In this document: positions 45,404-59,600 of the stretch, in pieces | How positions within the stretch are numbered: position 1 is the stretch's first letter | Layout: each line of letters begins with the position of its first letter | Assembly: GCA_036172665.1 (NCBI GenBank) | Contig: JAYKNF010000013.1 | Span: forward strand, 4,588,001-4,652,000 | Direction: 5' to 3' | Source: Prosopocoilus inquinatus | Taxonomy: Eukaryota; Arthropoda; Insecta; Coleoptera; Lucanidae | DNA: 64,000 nt | The notes under the pieces: model-generated | Told to the model about the DNA's origin: nothing | Databases searched by the model: none | The model's input: only the letters and a program-made list of their open reading frames with translations | Translations under genes and position numbers: made by a program

Positions 45404-47981
45404 CCTAGGTGCCGCGAGCCCCCAAAGGCTAGCGGCCCAAACAGCGCGCAGCGCTCTCACCTCTTCCGTCCAAACGAAACCTCCGTCTATACAAAGCCTC
45501 TGTCCACACAAGCCTCTGTTCATACCCACAAGTGGGCGGAGCGTAGCGGATCCCACTTGTCATATATAAGAAAAGAAACTCGGAAAAGTGTACTTAAGGG
45601 GTTCCTATGGCGCCGCAATGATCGAAATCGGTCGCGTAGAACGTAAACCCGGGTTGTCGCGCATCAAACGAAAGGTCTCGCCGAGCGGCGACGGAAAATC
45701 GCGTCGGTTCGATTTTTCGATCGAAGATGGCGTTGCAATGATCGAAACTGGACGCGTCGAACGTAAACCCGGGTTGTCGCGCATCAAACGAAAGGTCTCG
45801 CCGAGCGGCGACGGAAAATCGCGTCGGTTCGATTTTTCGATCGAAGATGGCGCTGCAATGATCGAAACTGGACGCGTCGAACGTAAACCCGGGTTGTCGT
45901 GCATTAAACGAAAGGTCTCGCCGAGCGGCGACGGAAAATCGCGTCGGTTCGATTTTTCGATCGAAGATGGCGCTGCAATGATCGAAATCGGACGCGTCGA
46001 ACGTAAACCCGGGTTGTCGCATGTCAAACGAAAGGTCTCGCCGAGCGGTGACGGAAAATCGCGTCGGTTCGATTTTTCGATCGAACATGGCGCTGCAATG
46101 ATCGAAATCGAACGCGTCGAACGTAAACCCGGATTGTCGCGTATCAAACGAAAGGTCTCGCCGAGCGGCGACGGAAAATCGCGTCGGTTCGATTTTTCGA
46201 TCGAAGATGGCGCTGCAATGATCGAAATCGGACGCGTCGAACGTAAACCCGGATTGTCGCCTATCAAACGAAAGGTCTAAATCGATCGCGTCGAATTCTT
46301 TCCGACGTAGAAGAAATTAGCTTTACGAACGTAACGTTTACCACATGGCGAGAGATATACGGGGTGATATCGAAAATGTGACACGAACGCGTGTGTAACA
46401 GTGAAAAAGTGTTTCCACTGAAAAAAAGTAAGTGTTAAAAACAACTGAAAACCTCCAAATTCTATTTCTCCGATGTTACTCCGGTAATCGGAAAAAAGGT
46501 TATAAGACGATCGCGGCGGCGGCGGCGGCGTCGTTTTGCCGGTTAAATTCTTCACGATTTGCATTGTGCCGTCGCGTGTACGCTCGACCGAACGCGTCGA
46601 GATTTTGACGGAGCTCATTTGAATTTGCCGCCGCGTAAAAGATGGGATCGACGAGGGTTGGTTGGCAACGATCGCGCGACACGCGCAGTAAGGAAACCTT
46701 GACACTTGACATATGTAATATTATATATCTGTACGGCCAGTCGTGGGGCCGGAGCACCGGTGGTCGGAAGGGAGTTGGGGCGTACTGCCTATCGACAGTG
46801 ATCTAACCTGAAAGCGACGCGCGAACTCTTTCGCGTGTGTCGTGTTACGCCGGCAGTCGGCCCGGCGGCGGAGGGAGTACGTACGCCGCCGGTCGAACGT
46901 GACCTAATCTGAAGCCGCCGACGCGATCTCTTTCGCCGCGCGGACGCGTTCGAACATAATTTCGACCGTACATATTACGTAAATAGATGAATAAAGGAGG
47001 CTTTGGATGTTCGTTTGTGAATAAAAAAAAAATGCGAGCGCGGGGAGGTCGATTCGTTCGCTCTCCGGCCGGAAATTAAAGCGGGAAATTTAAGGGAAAA
47101 AATTGAAAAAAATCGATAAAAATTTAAAAAAATCAAAAATTAAGAGAACGGAAAAATTGAACAAATTGGGGAAAAATATTCAAAATTTCGGGGGGAAATT
47201 TAAAAAAATCGAGAAAAATCGACAAGAATTCTAAAAATTAGGGAAACGGATTTCTTAAGTTTCCCAACTTTTTTAAAATATTTCATCACTTCTTACATTT
47301 TCCTTCACTTTTTTTCGAAAATTGTTCAAGGTCAACCCAACCGACGCCAACCCAAGCGAGGCCAACCCAGACGGCGAAAAAAAATTTAAAAATTAGAACG
47401 GAAAAATTGGGGAAAAATATTCAAAATTTCGGGAAAAAATTGAAACAATCGAAAAAAATAGGAAAAAATTCTAAGAATAAAGGAAGCCGATTATTGACGT
47501 TTTACAACTTTTTTAAAACATTTTTCCTCACTTTCTCTTACATATTCCTTAACTCTTTTTTTTAATTGTTCAAGGTCAACTCAAACGGCGCCAACCCAAG
47601 CGAGGCCAACCCAGATGACAGAAAAATTTTATTTTAAAGAAAACGAAAAAATTTAAAGAATTAGGGAAAAATGTAGTAAATTTCGAGAAAAAATTGAAAA
47701 AAATCGAAAAAAAATGGAAAAAATTCTAAAAATTAAGGAAACCTATTTCTCAAGTTTTCCAACAATTTTTCTCACTTTTTCTTAAACTTTCCTTCCCTTT
47801 CTGTTCTAAAATTGTTCAAGGTGAACCCAACCGACGCCAACCCAAGCGAGGCCAACCCAGACGGCGAAAAAAAATTTATAAATTAGGAGAACGGAAAAAT
47901 TGAAAAAATTGGGGAAAAATACTCAAAATTTCGAAAATTAGAAAAATCAATTCTTAAAGTTTTCCAACATTCTTCCAAGTC
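45404..47981. repeat. macrosatellite unit 11 (2578 bp)
   Basis: The left part matches unit 10. From its A/T-rich block on (gaaacaatcg near 47445) it matches unit 7. Confidence 0.9.
45607..46278. repeat. 120-bp sub-array, 5.6 copies
   Basis: Same monomer order as 43020-43691. Confidence 0.92.
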
Positions 47982-50943
47982 CCTAGGTGCCGCGAGCCCC
48001 CAAAGGCTAGCGGCCCAAACAGCGCGCAGCGCTCTCACCTCTTCCGTCCAAACGAAACCTCCGTCTATACAAAGCCTCTGTCCACACAAGCCTCTGTTCA
48101 TACCCACAAGTGGGCGGAGCGTAGCGGATCCCACTTGTCATATATAAGAAAAGAAACTCGGAAAAGTGTACTTAAGGGGTTCCTATGGCGCCGCAATGAT
48201 CGAAATCGGTCGCGTAGAACGTAAACCCGGGTTGTCGCGTATCAAACGAAAGGTCTCGCCGAGCGGCGACGGAAAATCGCGTCGGTTCGATTTTTCGATC
48301 GAAGATGGCGCTGCAATGATCGAAATCGGACGCGTCTAACGTAAACCCGGATTGTCGCCTATCAAACGAAAGGTCTCGCCGAGCGGCGACGGAAAATCGC
48401 GTCGGTTCGATTTTTCGATGGAAGATGGCGCTGCAATGATCGAAATCGGACGCGTCGAACGTAAACCCGGGTTGTCGCGCATCAAACGAAAGGTCTCGCC
48501 GAGCGGCGACGGAAAATCGCGTCGGTTCGATTTTTCGATTGAAGATGGCGCTGCAGTGATCGAAACTGTACGCATCGAACGTAAACCCGGGTTGTCGCGC
48601 ATCAAACGAAAGGTCTCGCCGAGCGGCGACGGAAAATCGCGTCGGTTCGATTTTTCGATCGAAGATGGCGCTGCAATGATCGAAATCGGACGCGTCGAAC
48701 GTAAACCCGGATTGTCGCCTATCAAACGAAAGGTCTAAATCGATCGCGTCGAATTCTTTCCGACGTAGAAGAAAGTAGCTTTACGAACATAACGTTTACC
48801 ACATGGCGATAGATATACGGGGTGATATCGAAAATGTGACACGAACGCGTGTGTAACAGTGAAAAAGTGTTTCCACTGAAAAAAAGTAAGTGTTAAAAAC
48901 AACTGAAAACCTCCAAATTCCATTTCTCCGATGTTACTCCGGTAATCGGAAAAAAGGTTATAAGACGATCGCGGCGGCGGCGGCGGCGTCGTTTTGCCGG
49001 TTAAATTCTTCACGATTTGCATTGTGCCGTCGCGTGTACGCTCGACCGAACTCGTCGAGATTTTGACGGAGCTCATTTGAATTTGCCGCCGCGTAAAAGA
49101 TGGGATCGACGAGGGTTGGTTGGCAACGATCGCGCGACACGCGCAGTAAGGAAACCTTGACACTTGACATATGTAATATTATATATCTGTACGGCCAGTC
49201 GTGGGGCCGGAGCACCGGTGGTCGGAAGGGCGGGGGGGCGTGCTGCCTATCGACAGTGATCTAACCTGAAAGCGACGCGCGAACTCTTTCGCGTGTGTCG
49301 TGTTACGCCGGCAGTCGGCCCGGCGGCGGAGGGAGTACGTGCGCCGCCGGTCGAACGTGACCTAATCTAAAACCGCCGACGCGATCTCTTTCGCCGCGCG
49401 GACGCGTTCGAACATAATTTCGACCGTACATATTACGTAAATAGATGAATAAATGAGGCTTTGGATGTTCGTTTGTGATTAAAAAAAAAATGCGAGCGCG
49501 GGGAGGTCGATTCGTTCGCTCTCCGGCCGGCAATTAAAGCGGGAAATTTAAGGGAAAAAATTGAAAAAAATCGATAAAAATTTAAAAAAATCAAAAATTA
49601 AGAGAACGGAAAAATTGAACAAATTGGGGAAAAATATTCAAAATTTCGGGGGGAAATTTAAAAAAATCGAGAAAAATCGACAAGAATTCTAAAAATTAGG
49701 GAAACGGATTTCTTAAGTTTCCCAACTTTTTTAAAACATTTCATCACTTCTTACATTTTCCTTCACTTTTTTTCGGAAATTGTTCAAGGTCAACCCAACC
49801 GACGCCAACCCAAGCGAGGCCAACCCAGACGGCGAAAAAAAATTTAAAAATTAGGAGAACGGAAAAATTGAAAAAATATTCAAAATTTCGGGAAAAAATT
49901 GAAAAAATCGAAAAAAATAGGAAAAAATTCTAAGAATAGAGGAAGCCGATTATTGACGTTTTACAACTTTTTTAAAACATTTTTCCTCACTTTCTCTTAC
50001 ATATTCCTTAACTCTTTTTTTTTAATTGTTCAAGGTCAACTCAAACGGCGCCAACCCAAGCGAGGCCAACCCAGATGACAGAAAAATTTTATTTTAAAGA
50101 AAACAAAAAAATTTAAAGAATTAGGGAAAAATGTAGTAAATTTCGAGAAAAAATTGAAAAAAATCGAAAAAAAAATGGAAAAAATTCTAAAAATTAAGGA
50201 AACCTATTTCTCAAGTTTTCCAACAATTTTTCTCACTTTTTCTTAAACTTTCCTTCCCTTTCTGTTCTAAAATTGTTCAAGGTGAACCCAACCGACGCCA
50301 ACCCAAGCGAGGCCAACCCAGACGGCGAAAAAAAATTTAAAAATTAGAACGGAAAAATTGAAAAAATTGGGGAAAAATATTCAAAATTTCGGGAAAAAAT
50401 TGAAAAAATCGAAAAAAATAGGAAAAAATTCTAAGAATAGAGGAAGCCGATTATTGACGTTTTACAACTTTTTTAAAACATTTTTCCTCACTTTCTCTTA
50501 CATATTCCTTAACTCTATTTTTTTAATTGTTCAATGTCAACTCAAACGGCGCCAACCCAAGCGAGGCCAACCCAGATGACAGAAAAATTTTATTTTAAAG
50601 AAAACGAAAAAATTTAAAGAATTAGGGAAAAATGTAGTAAATTTCGAGAAAAAATTGAAAAAAATCGAAAAAAAAATGGAAAAAATTCTAAAAATTAAGG
50701 AAACCTATTTCTCAAGTTTTCCAACAATTTTTCTCACTTTTTCTTAAACTTTCCTTCCCTTTCTGTTCTAAAATTGTTCAAGGTGAACCCAACCGACGCC
50801 AACCCAAGCGAGGCCAACCCAGACGGCGAAAAAAAATTTATAAATTAGGAGAACGGAAAAATTGAAAAAATTGGGGAAAAATACTCAAAATTTCGAAAAT
50901 TAGAAAAATCAATTCTTAAAGTTTTCCAACATTCTTCCAAGTC
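47982..50943. repeat. macrosatellite unit 12 (2962 bp)
   Basis: Copy of unit 8 at an offset of 11,674 bp, including the duplicated A/T-rich repeats. Confidence 0.92.
48185..48736. repeat. 120-bp sub-array, 4.6 copies, shared stop variant
   Basis: Contains the cgcgtctaacg variant (48331 on), as in unit 8. Confidence 0.92.
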
Positions 50944-53900
50944 CCTAGGTGCCGCGAGCCCCCAAAGGCTAGCGGCCCAAACAGCGCGCAGCGCTCTCAC
51001 CTCTTCCGTCCAAACGAAACCTCCGTCTATACAAAGCCTCTGTCCACACAAGCCTCTGTTCATACCCACAAGTGGGCGGAGCGTAGCGGATCCCACTTGT
51101 CATATATAAGAAAAGAAACTCGGAAAAGTGTACTTAAGGGGTTCCTATGGCGCCGCAATGATCGAAATCGGTCGCGTAGAACGTAAACCCGGGTTGTCGC
51201 GTATCAAACGAAAGGTCTCGCCGAGCGGCGACGGAAAATCGCGTCGGTTCGATTTTTCGATCGAAGATGGCGCTGCAATGATCGAAATCGGACGCGTCGA
51301 ACGTAAACCCGGATTGTCGCCTATCAAACGAAAGGTCTCGCCGAGCGGCGACGGAAAATCGCGTCGGTTCGATTTTTCGATGGAAGATGGCGCTGCAATG
51401 ATCGAAATCGGACGCGTCGAACGTAAACCCGGGTTGTCGCGTATCAAACGAAAGGTCTCGCCGAGCGGCGACGGAAAATCGCGTCGGTTCTATTATTCGA
51501 TCGAAGATGGCGCGGCAATGATCGAAACTGGACGCGTCGAACGTAAACCCGGGTTGTCGCGCATCAAACGAAAGGTCTCGCCGAGCGGCGACGGAAAATC
51601 GCGTCGGTTCGATTTTTCGATTGAAGATGGCGCTGCAGTGATCGAAACTGTACGCATCGAACGTAAACCCGGGTTGTCGCGCATCAAACGAAAGGTCTCG
51701 CCGAGCGGCGACGGAAAATCGCGTCGGTTCGATTTTTCGATCGAAGATGGCGCTGCAATGATCGAAATCGAACGCGTCGAATGTAAACCCGGATTGTCGC
51801 GTATCAAACGAAAGGTCTCGCCGAGCGGCGACGGAAAATCGCGTCGGTTCGATTTTTCGAACGAAGATGGCGCTGCAATGATCGATATCGGACGCGTCGA
51901 ACGTAAACCCGGGTTGTCGCGTATCAAACGAAAGGTCTCGCCGAGCGGCGACGGAAAATCGCGTCGGTTCGATTTTTCGATCGAAGATGGCGCTGCAATG
52001 ATCGAAATCGAACGCGTCGAACGTAAACCCGGGTTGTCGCATATCAAACGAAAGGTCTCGCCGAGCGGCGACGGAAAATCGCGTCGGTTCGATTTTTCGA
52101 TCGAAGATGGCGCTGCAATGATCGAAACTGGACGCGTCGAACGTAAGCCCGGGTTGTCGCGCATCAAGCGAAAGGTCTCGCCGAGCGGCGACGGAAAATC
52201 GCGTCGGTTCGATTTTTCGATTGAAGATGGCGCTGCAATGATCGAAACTGGACGCGTCGAACGTAAACCCGGGTTGTCGCGCATCAAACGAAAGGTCTCG
52301 CCGAGCGGCGACGGAAAATCGCGTCGGTTCGATTTTTCGATCGAAGATGGCGCTGCAATGATCGAAACTGGACGCGTCGAACGTAAACCCGGGTTGTCGC
52401 GCATTAAACGAAAGGTCTCGCCGAGCGGCGACGGAAAATCGCGTCGGTTCGATTTTTCGATCGAAGATGGCGCTGCAATGATCGAAATCGGACGCGTCGA
52501 ACGTAAACCCGGGTTGTCGCATATCAAACGAAAGGTCTCGCCGAGCGGTGACGGAAAATCGCGTCTTTTCGATTTTTCGATCGAACATGGCGCTGCAATG
52601 ATCGAAATCGAACGCGTCGAACGTAAACCCGGATTGTCGCGTATCAAACGAAAGGTCTCGCCGAGCGGCGACGGAAAATCGCGTCGGTTCGATTTTTCGA
52701 TCGAAGATGGCGCTGCAATGATCGAAATCGGACGCGTCGAACGTAAACCCGGATTGTCGCCTATCAAACGAAAGGTCTAAATCGATCGCGTCGAATTCTT
52801 TCCGACGTAGAAGAAATTAGCTTTACGAACGTAACGTTTACCACATGGCGAGAGATATACGGGGTGATATCGAAAATGTGACACGAACGCGTGTGTAACA
52901 GTGAAAAAGTGTTTCCACTGAAAAAAAGTAAGTGTTAAAAACAACTGAAAACCTCCAAATTCCATTTCTCCGATGTTACTCCGGTAATCGGAAAAAAGGT
53001 TATAAGACGATCGCGGCGGCGGCGGCGGCGTCGTTTTGCCGGTTAAATTCTTCACGATTTGCATTGTGCCGTCGCGTGTACGCTCGACCGAACGCGTCGA
53101 GATTTTGACGGAGCTCATTTGAATTTGCCGCCGCGTAAAAGATGGGATCGACGAGGGTTGGTTGGCAACGATCGCGCGACACGCGCAGTAAGGAAACCTT
53201 GACACTTGACATATGTAATATTATATATCTGTACGGCCAGTCGTGGGGCCGGAGCACCGGTGGTCGGAAGGGAGTTGGGGCGTACTGCCTATCGACAGTG
53301 ATCTAACCTGAAAGCGACGCGCGAACTCTTTCGCGTGTGTCGTGTTACGCCGGTAGTCGGCCCGGCGGCGGAGGGAGTACGTACGCCGCCGGTCGAACGT
53401 GACCTAATTTGAAGCCGCCGACGCGATCTCTTTCGCCGCGCGGACGCGTTCGAACATAATTTCGACCGTACATATTACGTAAATAGATGAATAAAGGAGG
53501 CTTTGGATGTTCGTTTGTGAATAAAAAAAAAATGCGAGCGCGGGGAGGTCGATTCGTTCGCTCTCCGGCCGGCAATTAAAGCGGGAAATTTAAGGGAAAA
53601 AATTGAAAAAAATCGATAAAAATTTAAAAAAATCAAAAATTAAGAGAACGGAAAAATTGAACAAATTAGGGAAAAATATTCAAAATTTCGGGGGGAAATT
53701 TAAAAAAATCGAGAAAAATCGACAAGAATTCTAAAAATTAGGGAAACGGATTTCTTAAGTTTCCCAACTTTTTTAAAATATTTCATCACTTCTTACATTT
53801 TCCTTCACTTTTTTTCGAAAATTGTTCAAGGTCAACCCAACCGACGCCAACCCAAGCGAGGCCAACCCAGACGGCGAAAAAAAAATTAAAAATTAGAACG

Positions 53901-54491
53901 GAAAAATTGAAAAAATTGGGGAAAAATATTCAAAATTTCGGGAAAAAATTGAAAAAATCGAAAAAAATAGGAAAAAATTCTAAGAATAGAGGAAGCCGAT
54001 TATTGACGTTTTACAACTTTTTTAAAACATTTTTCCTCACTTTCTCTTACATATTCCTTAACTCTTTTTTTTTAATTGTTCAAGGTCAACTCAAACGGCG
54101 CCAACCCAAGCGAGGCCAACCCAGATGACAGAAAAATTTTATTTTAAAGAAAACGAAAAAATTTAAAGAATTAGGGAAAAATGTAGTAAATTTCCAGAAA
54201 AAATTGAAAAAAATCGAAAAAAAATGGAAAAAATTCTAAAAATTAAGGAAACCTATTTCTCAAGTTTTCCAACAATTTTTCTCACTTTTTCTTAAACTTT
54301 CCTTCCCTTTCTGTTCTAAAATTGTTCAAGGTGAACCCAACCGACGCCAACCCAAGCGAGGCCAACCCAGACGGCGAAAAAAAATTTATAAATTAGGAGA
54401 ACGGAAAAATTGAAAAAATTGGGGAAAAATACTCAAAATTTCGAAAATTAGAAAAATCAATTCTTAAAGTTTTCCAACATTCTTCCAAGTC
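50944..54491. repeat. macrosatellite unit 13 (3548 bp)
   Basis: Copy of unit 9 up to about 53.7 kb. Its last A/T-rich part instead resembles units 4 and 5. Confidence 0.92.
51147..52778. repeat. 120-bp sub-array, 13.6 copies
   Basis: Same monomer order as 39473-41104, with a few substitutions (for example near 51708, 51860 and 52251). Confidence 0.92.
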
Positions 54492-54989
54492 CCTAGGTGC
54501 CGCGAGCCCCCAAAGGCTAGCGGCCCAAACAGCGCGCAGCGCTCTCACCTCTTCCGTCCAAACGAAACCTCCGTCTATACAAAGCCTCTGTCCACACAAG
54601 CCTCTGTTCATACCCACAAGTGGGCGGAGCGTAGCGGATCCCACTTGTCATATATAAGAAAAGAAACTCGGAAAAGTGTACTTAAGGGGTTCCTATGGCG
54701 CCGTAATGATCGAAATCGGTCGCGTAGAACGTAAACCCGGGTTGTCGCGTATCAAACGAAAGGTCTCGCCGAGCGGCGACGGAAAATCGCGTCGGTTCGA
54801 TTTTTCGATCGAAGATGGCGCTGCAATGATCGAAATCGGACGCGTCGAACGTAAACCCGGGTTGTCGCGTATCAAACGAAAGGTCTCGCCGAGCGGCGAC
54901 GGAAAATCGCGTCGGTTCGATTTTTCGATCGAAGATGGCGCTGCAATGATCGAAATCGAACGCGTCGAACGTAAACCCGGATTGTCGCG
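54492..54989. repeat. macrosatellite unit 14, cut by the 149-bp satellite
   Basis: Promoter-like block (TATATAAG at 54651) and 2.5 monomers (54695-54989). The array stops at attgtcgcg and the 149-bp satellite starts at 54990. Confidence 0.9.
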
Positions 54990-56660
54990 AACTTCGTAAC
55001 TCACATCAAAGTTACTGGAGTCCATCGAAACGCCAAATAACATGATAGATGAGTAAGGATCGATTAGATACATCACAGGAACAACGCTAATACTTGTTGT
55101 TTCGTTTAAAACTATTTCTAATTTCAGCTGCGTCCGAGAACTTCGTATCTCACATCAAAGTTACTGGAGTCCATCGAAACGTCAAATAACATAGTAGATA
55201 AGTAAGGATCGCTTAGATACATCACAGGAACAACGTTAATACGTGTTGTTTCGTTCAAAACTATTTCCAGCTTCTGCTGCGTCCGAAAACTTTGTATCTC
55301 ACATCAGAGTTACTGGAGTCCATCCAAACGTCAAATAACATGATGGATGAGTAAGGATCGATTAGATACATCACAGGAACAACGCTAGTGCGTGTTGTTT
55401 CGTTTAAAACTATTTCTAGCTTCAGCTGCGTCCGAGAACTTCGTATCTCACATCAAAGTTACTGGAGTCCATCGAAACGTCAAATAACGTGATAGATGAG
55501 TAAGGATCGATTAGATACATCACAGGAACAACGCTAATATGTGTTGTTTCGTTTAAAACTATTTCCTGCTGCTGCTGCGTCCGAAAATTTCGTATCTCAC
55601 ATTAGAGTTACTGGAGTCCATCGAAACGTCAAATAACATAGTAGCTAAGTAAGGATCGATTAGATACATGACAGGAACAACGTTAATACGTGTTGTTTCG
55701 TTCAAAACTATTTCCAGCTTCTGCTGCGTCCAAGAACTTTGTATCTCACATCAGAGTTACTGGAGTCCATCCAAACGTAAAATAACATGATAGATGAGTA
55801 AGGATCGAATAGATACATCACAGGAACATCGCTAATGCGTGTTGTTTCGTTTAAAACTATTTCCAGCTTCTGCTGCGTCCGAAAACGTCGTATCTCACAT
55901 CAGAGTTACTGGAGTCCATCGAAACGTCAAATAACATGATAGATAAGTAAGGATCGATTAGATACAGCACAGGAACAACGCTAATACGTGTTGTTTCGTT
56001 TAAAACTATTTCCAGCTTCTGCTGCGTCCAAAAACTTTGTATCTCACATCAGACTTACTGGAGTCCATCCAAACGTCAAATAACATGTTAGATAAGTAAG
56101 GATCGTTTAGATACATCACAGGAACAACGCTAATACGTGTTGTTTCGTTCAAAACTATTTCCAGCTTCTGCTGCGTCCGAGAACTTTGTATCTCACATCA
56201 GAGTTACTGGAGTCCATCGAAACGCGAAATAACATGATAGATGAGTAAGGATCGATTACATACATCACAGGAACAACGCTAATGCGTGTTGTTTCGTTTA
56301 AAACTAATTCCAGCTCCTGCTGCGTCCAAAAACTTTGTATCTCACATCAGACTTACTGGAGTCCATCCAAACGTCAAATAACATGTTAGATAAATAAGGA
56401 TCGTTTAGATACATCACAGGAACAACGCTAATACGTGTTGTTTCGTTCAAAACTATTTCCAGCTTCTGCTGCGTCCGAGAACTTTGTATCTCACATCAGA
56501 GTTACTGGAGTCCATCGAAACGCCAAATAACATGATAGATGAGTAAGGATCGATTAGATACATCACAGGAACAACGCTAATATGTGTTGTTTCGTTTAAA
56601 ACTATTTCCAGCTGCTGCTGCGTCCGAAAATTTCGTATCTCACATTAGAGTTACTGGAGT
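54990..56660 (-). repeat. 149-bp satellite, about 11 copies, first orientation
   Basis: Monomers marked by ttactggagtccatc, taaggatcg and cgtgttgtttcgtt. Copies vary by several percent. Ends at ttactggagt, cut inside a monomer. No gene function seen. Confidence 0.92.
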
Positions 56661-59600
56661 GTTCTCGGACGCAGCAGAAGCTGGAAATAGTTTTAAACGA
56701 AACAACACGCATTAGCGTTGTTCCTGTGATGTATCTAATCGATCCTTACTCATCTATCATGTTATTTGGCGTTTCGATGGACTCCAGTAACTCTGATGTG
56801 AGATACAAAATTTACGGACGCAGCAGAAGCTGGAAATAGTTTTAAATGAAACAACACGTATTAGCGTTGTTCCTGTGATGTATCTAATCGATCCTTACTC
56901 ATCTATCATGTTATTTGGCGTTTCGATGGACTACAGTAACTCTGATGTGAGATACAAAGTTTACGGACGCAGCAGAAGCTGAAAATAGTTTTGAACGAAA
57001 CAACACGTATTAGCGTTGTTCCTGTGATGTATCTAATCGATCCTTACTTAGCTACTATGTTATTTGACGTTTCGATGGACTCTAGTAACTCTAATGTGAG
57101 ATACGAAATTTTCGGACGCAGCAGCAGCTGGAAATAGTTTTAAACGAAGCAACACATATTAGCATTGTTCCTGTGATGTATCTAATCGATCCTTACTCAT
57201 CTTTCATGTTATTTGGCGTTTCGATGGACTCCAGTAACTCTGATGTGAGATACAAAGTTTTTGGACGCAGCAGCTGCTGGAAATAGTTTTAAACGAAACA
57301 ACACGTATTAGCGTTGTTCCTGTGCTGTATCTAATCGATCCTTACTTATCTATCATGTTATTTGACGTTTCGATGGACTCCAGTAACTCTGATGTGAGAT
57401 ACGACGTTCTCGGACGCAGCAGAAGCTGGAAATAGTTTTTAACGAAACAACACATATTAGCGTTGTTCCTGTGATGTATCTAATCGATCCTTACTTATCT
57501 ATCATGTTATTTAACGTTTGGATGGACTCCAGTAACTCTGATGTGAGATACGAAGTTCTCGGACGCAGCAGAAGCTGGAAATAGTTTTAAACGAAACAAC
57601 ACGCATTAGCGTTGTTCCTGTGATGTATCTAATCGATCCTTACTCATCTATCATGTTATTTGGCGTTTCGATGGACTCCAGTAACTCTGATGTGAGATAC
57701 AAAGTTCTCGGACACAGCAGAAGCTGGAAATAGTTTTGAACGAAACAACACGTATTAGCGTTGTTCCTGTGATGTATCTAAACGATCCTTACTTATCTAA
57801 CATATTATATGACGTTTGGATGGACTCCAGTAAGTCTGATGTGAGATACAAAGTTTTTGGACGCAGCAGCAGCTGGAAATAGTTTTAAACGAAACAACAC
57901 GTATTAGCGTTGTTCCTGTGCTGTATCTAATCGATCCTTACTTATCTATCATGTTATTTGACGTTTCGATGGACTCCAGCAACTCTGATGTGAGATAAGA
58001 CCTTTTCGGACGCAGCAGAAGCTGGAAATAGTTTTAAACGAAACAACACATATTAGCGTTGTTCCTGTGATGTATCTAATCGATCCTTACTCATCTATCA
58101 TGTTATTTGACGTTTGGACGGACTCCAGTAACTCTGATGTGAGATACAAAGTTCTCGGACACAGCAGAAGCTGGAAATAGTTTTGAACGAAACAACACGT
58201 ATTAGCGTTGTTCCTGTGATGTATCTAAACGATCCTTACTTATCTAACATGTTATTTGACGTTTGGATGGACTCCAGTAACTCTAATGTGAGATACGAAA
58301 TTTTCGGACGCAGCAGCAGCTGGAAATAGTTTTAAACGAAACAACACATATTAGCGTTGTTCCTGTGATGTATCTAATCGATCCTTACTCATCTATCATG
58401 TTATTTGACGTTTGGACGAACTCCAGTAACTCTGATGTGAGATACAAAGTTCTCGGACGCAGCAGAAGCTGGAAAAAGTTTTGAACGAAACAACACGTAT
58501 TAGCGTTGTTCCTGTGATGTATCTAAACGATCCTTACTTATCTAACATATTATATGACGTTTGGATATACTCCAGTAAGTCTGATGTGAGATACAAAGTT
58601 TTTGGACGCAGCAGCTGCTGGAAATAGTTTTAAACGAAACAACACGTATTAGCGTTGTTCCTGTGCTGTATCTAATCGATCCTTACTTATCTGTCATGTT
58701 ATTTGATTTTTGGATGGACTCCAGTAACTCTGATGTGAGATACGAAGTTCTCGGACGCAGCAGAAGCTGGAAATAGTTTCTAGCGATACAACACATATTA
58801 GCGTTGTTCCTGTGATGTATCTAATCGATCCTTACTTATCTATCATGTTATTTGGCGTTGCGATGGACTCCAGTAGCTCTGATGTGAGATACAAAGTTCT
58901 CGGACGCAGCAGAAGCTGGAAATAGTTTTGAACGAAACAACACGTATTAGCGTTGTTCCTGTGATGTATCTAAACGATCCTTACTTATCTAACATATTAT
59001 ATGACGTTTGGATATACTCCAGTAATTCTGATGTGAGATACAAAGTTTTTGGACGCAGCAGCAGCTGGAAATAGTTTTAAACGAAACAACACGTATTAGC
59101 GTTGTTCCTGTGCTGTATCTAATCGATCCTTACTTATCTATCATGTTATTTGACGTTTCGATGGACTCCAGTAACTCTGATGTGAGATACGACGTTTTCG
59201 GACGCAGCAGAAGCTGGAAATAGTTTTTAACGAAACAACACATATTAGCGTTGTTCCTGTGATGTATCTAATCGATCCTTACTCATCTATCATGTTATTT
59301 GACGTTTGGACGGACTCCAGTAACTCTGATGTGAGATACAAAGTTCTCGGACGCAGCAGAAGCTGGAAATAGTTTTGAACGAAACAACACGTATTAGCGT
59401 TGTTCCTGTGATGTATCTAAACGATCCTTACTTATCTAACATATTATATGACGTTTGGATATACTCCAGTAATTCTGATGTGAGATACAAAGTTTTTGGA
59501 CGCAGCAGCAGCTGGAAATAGTTTTAAACGAAACAACACGTATTAGCGTTGTTCCTGTGCTGTATCTAATCGATCCTTACTTATCTATCATGTTATTTGA

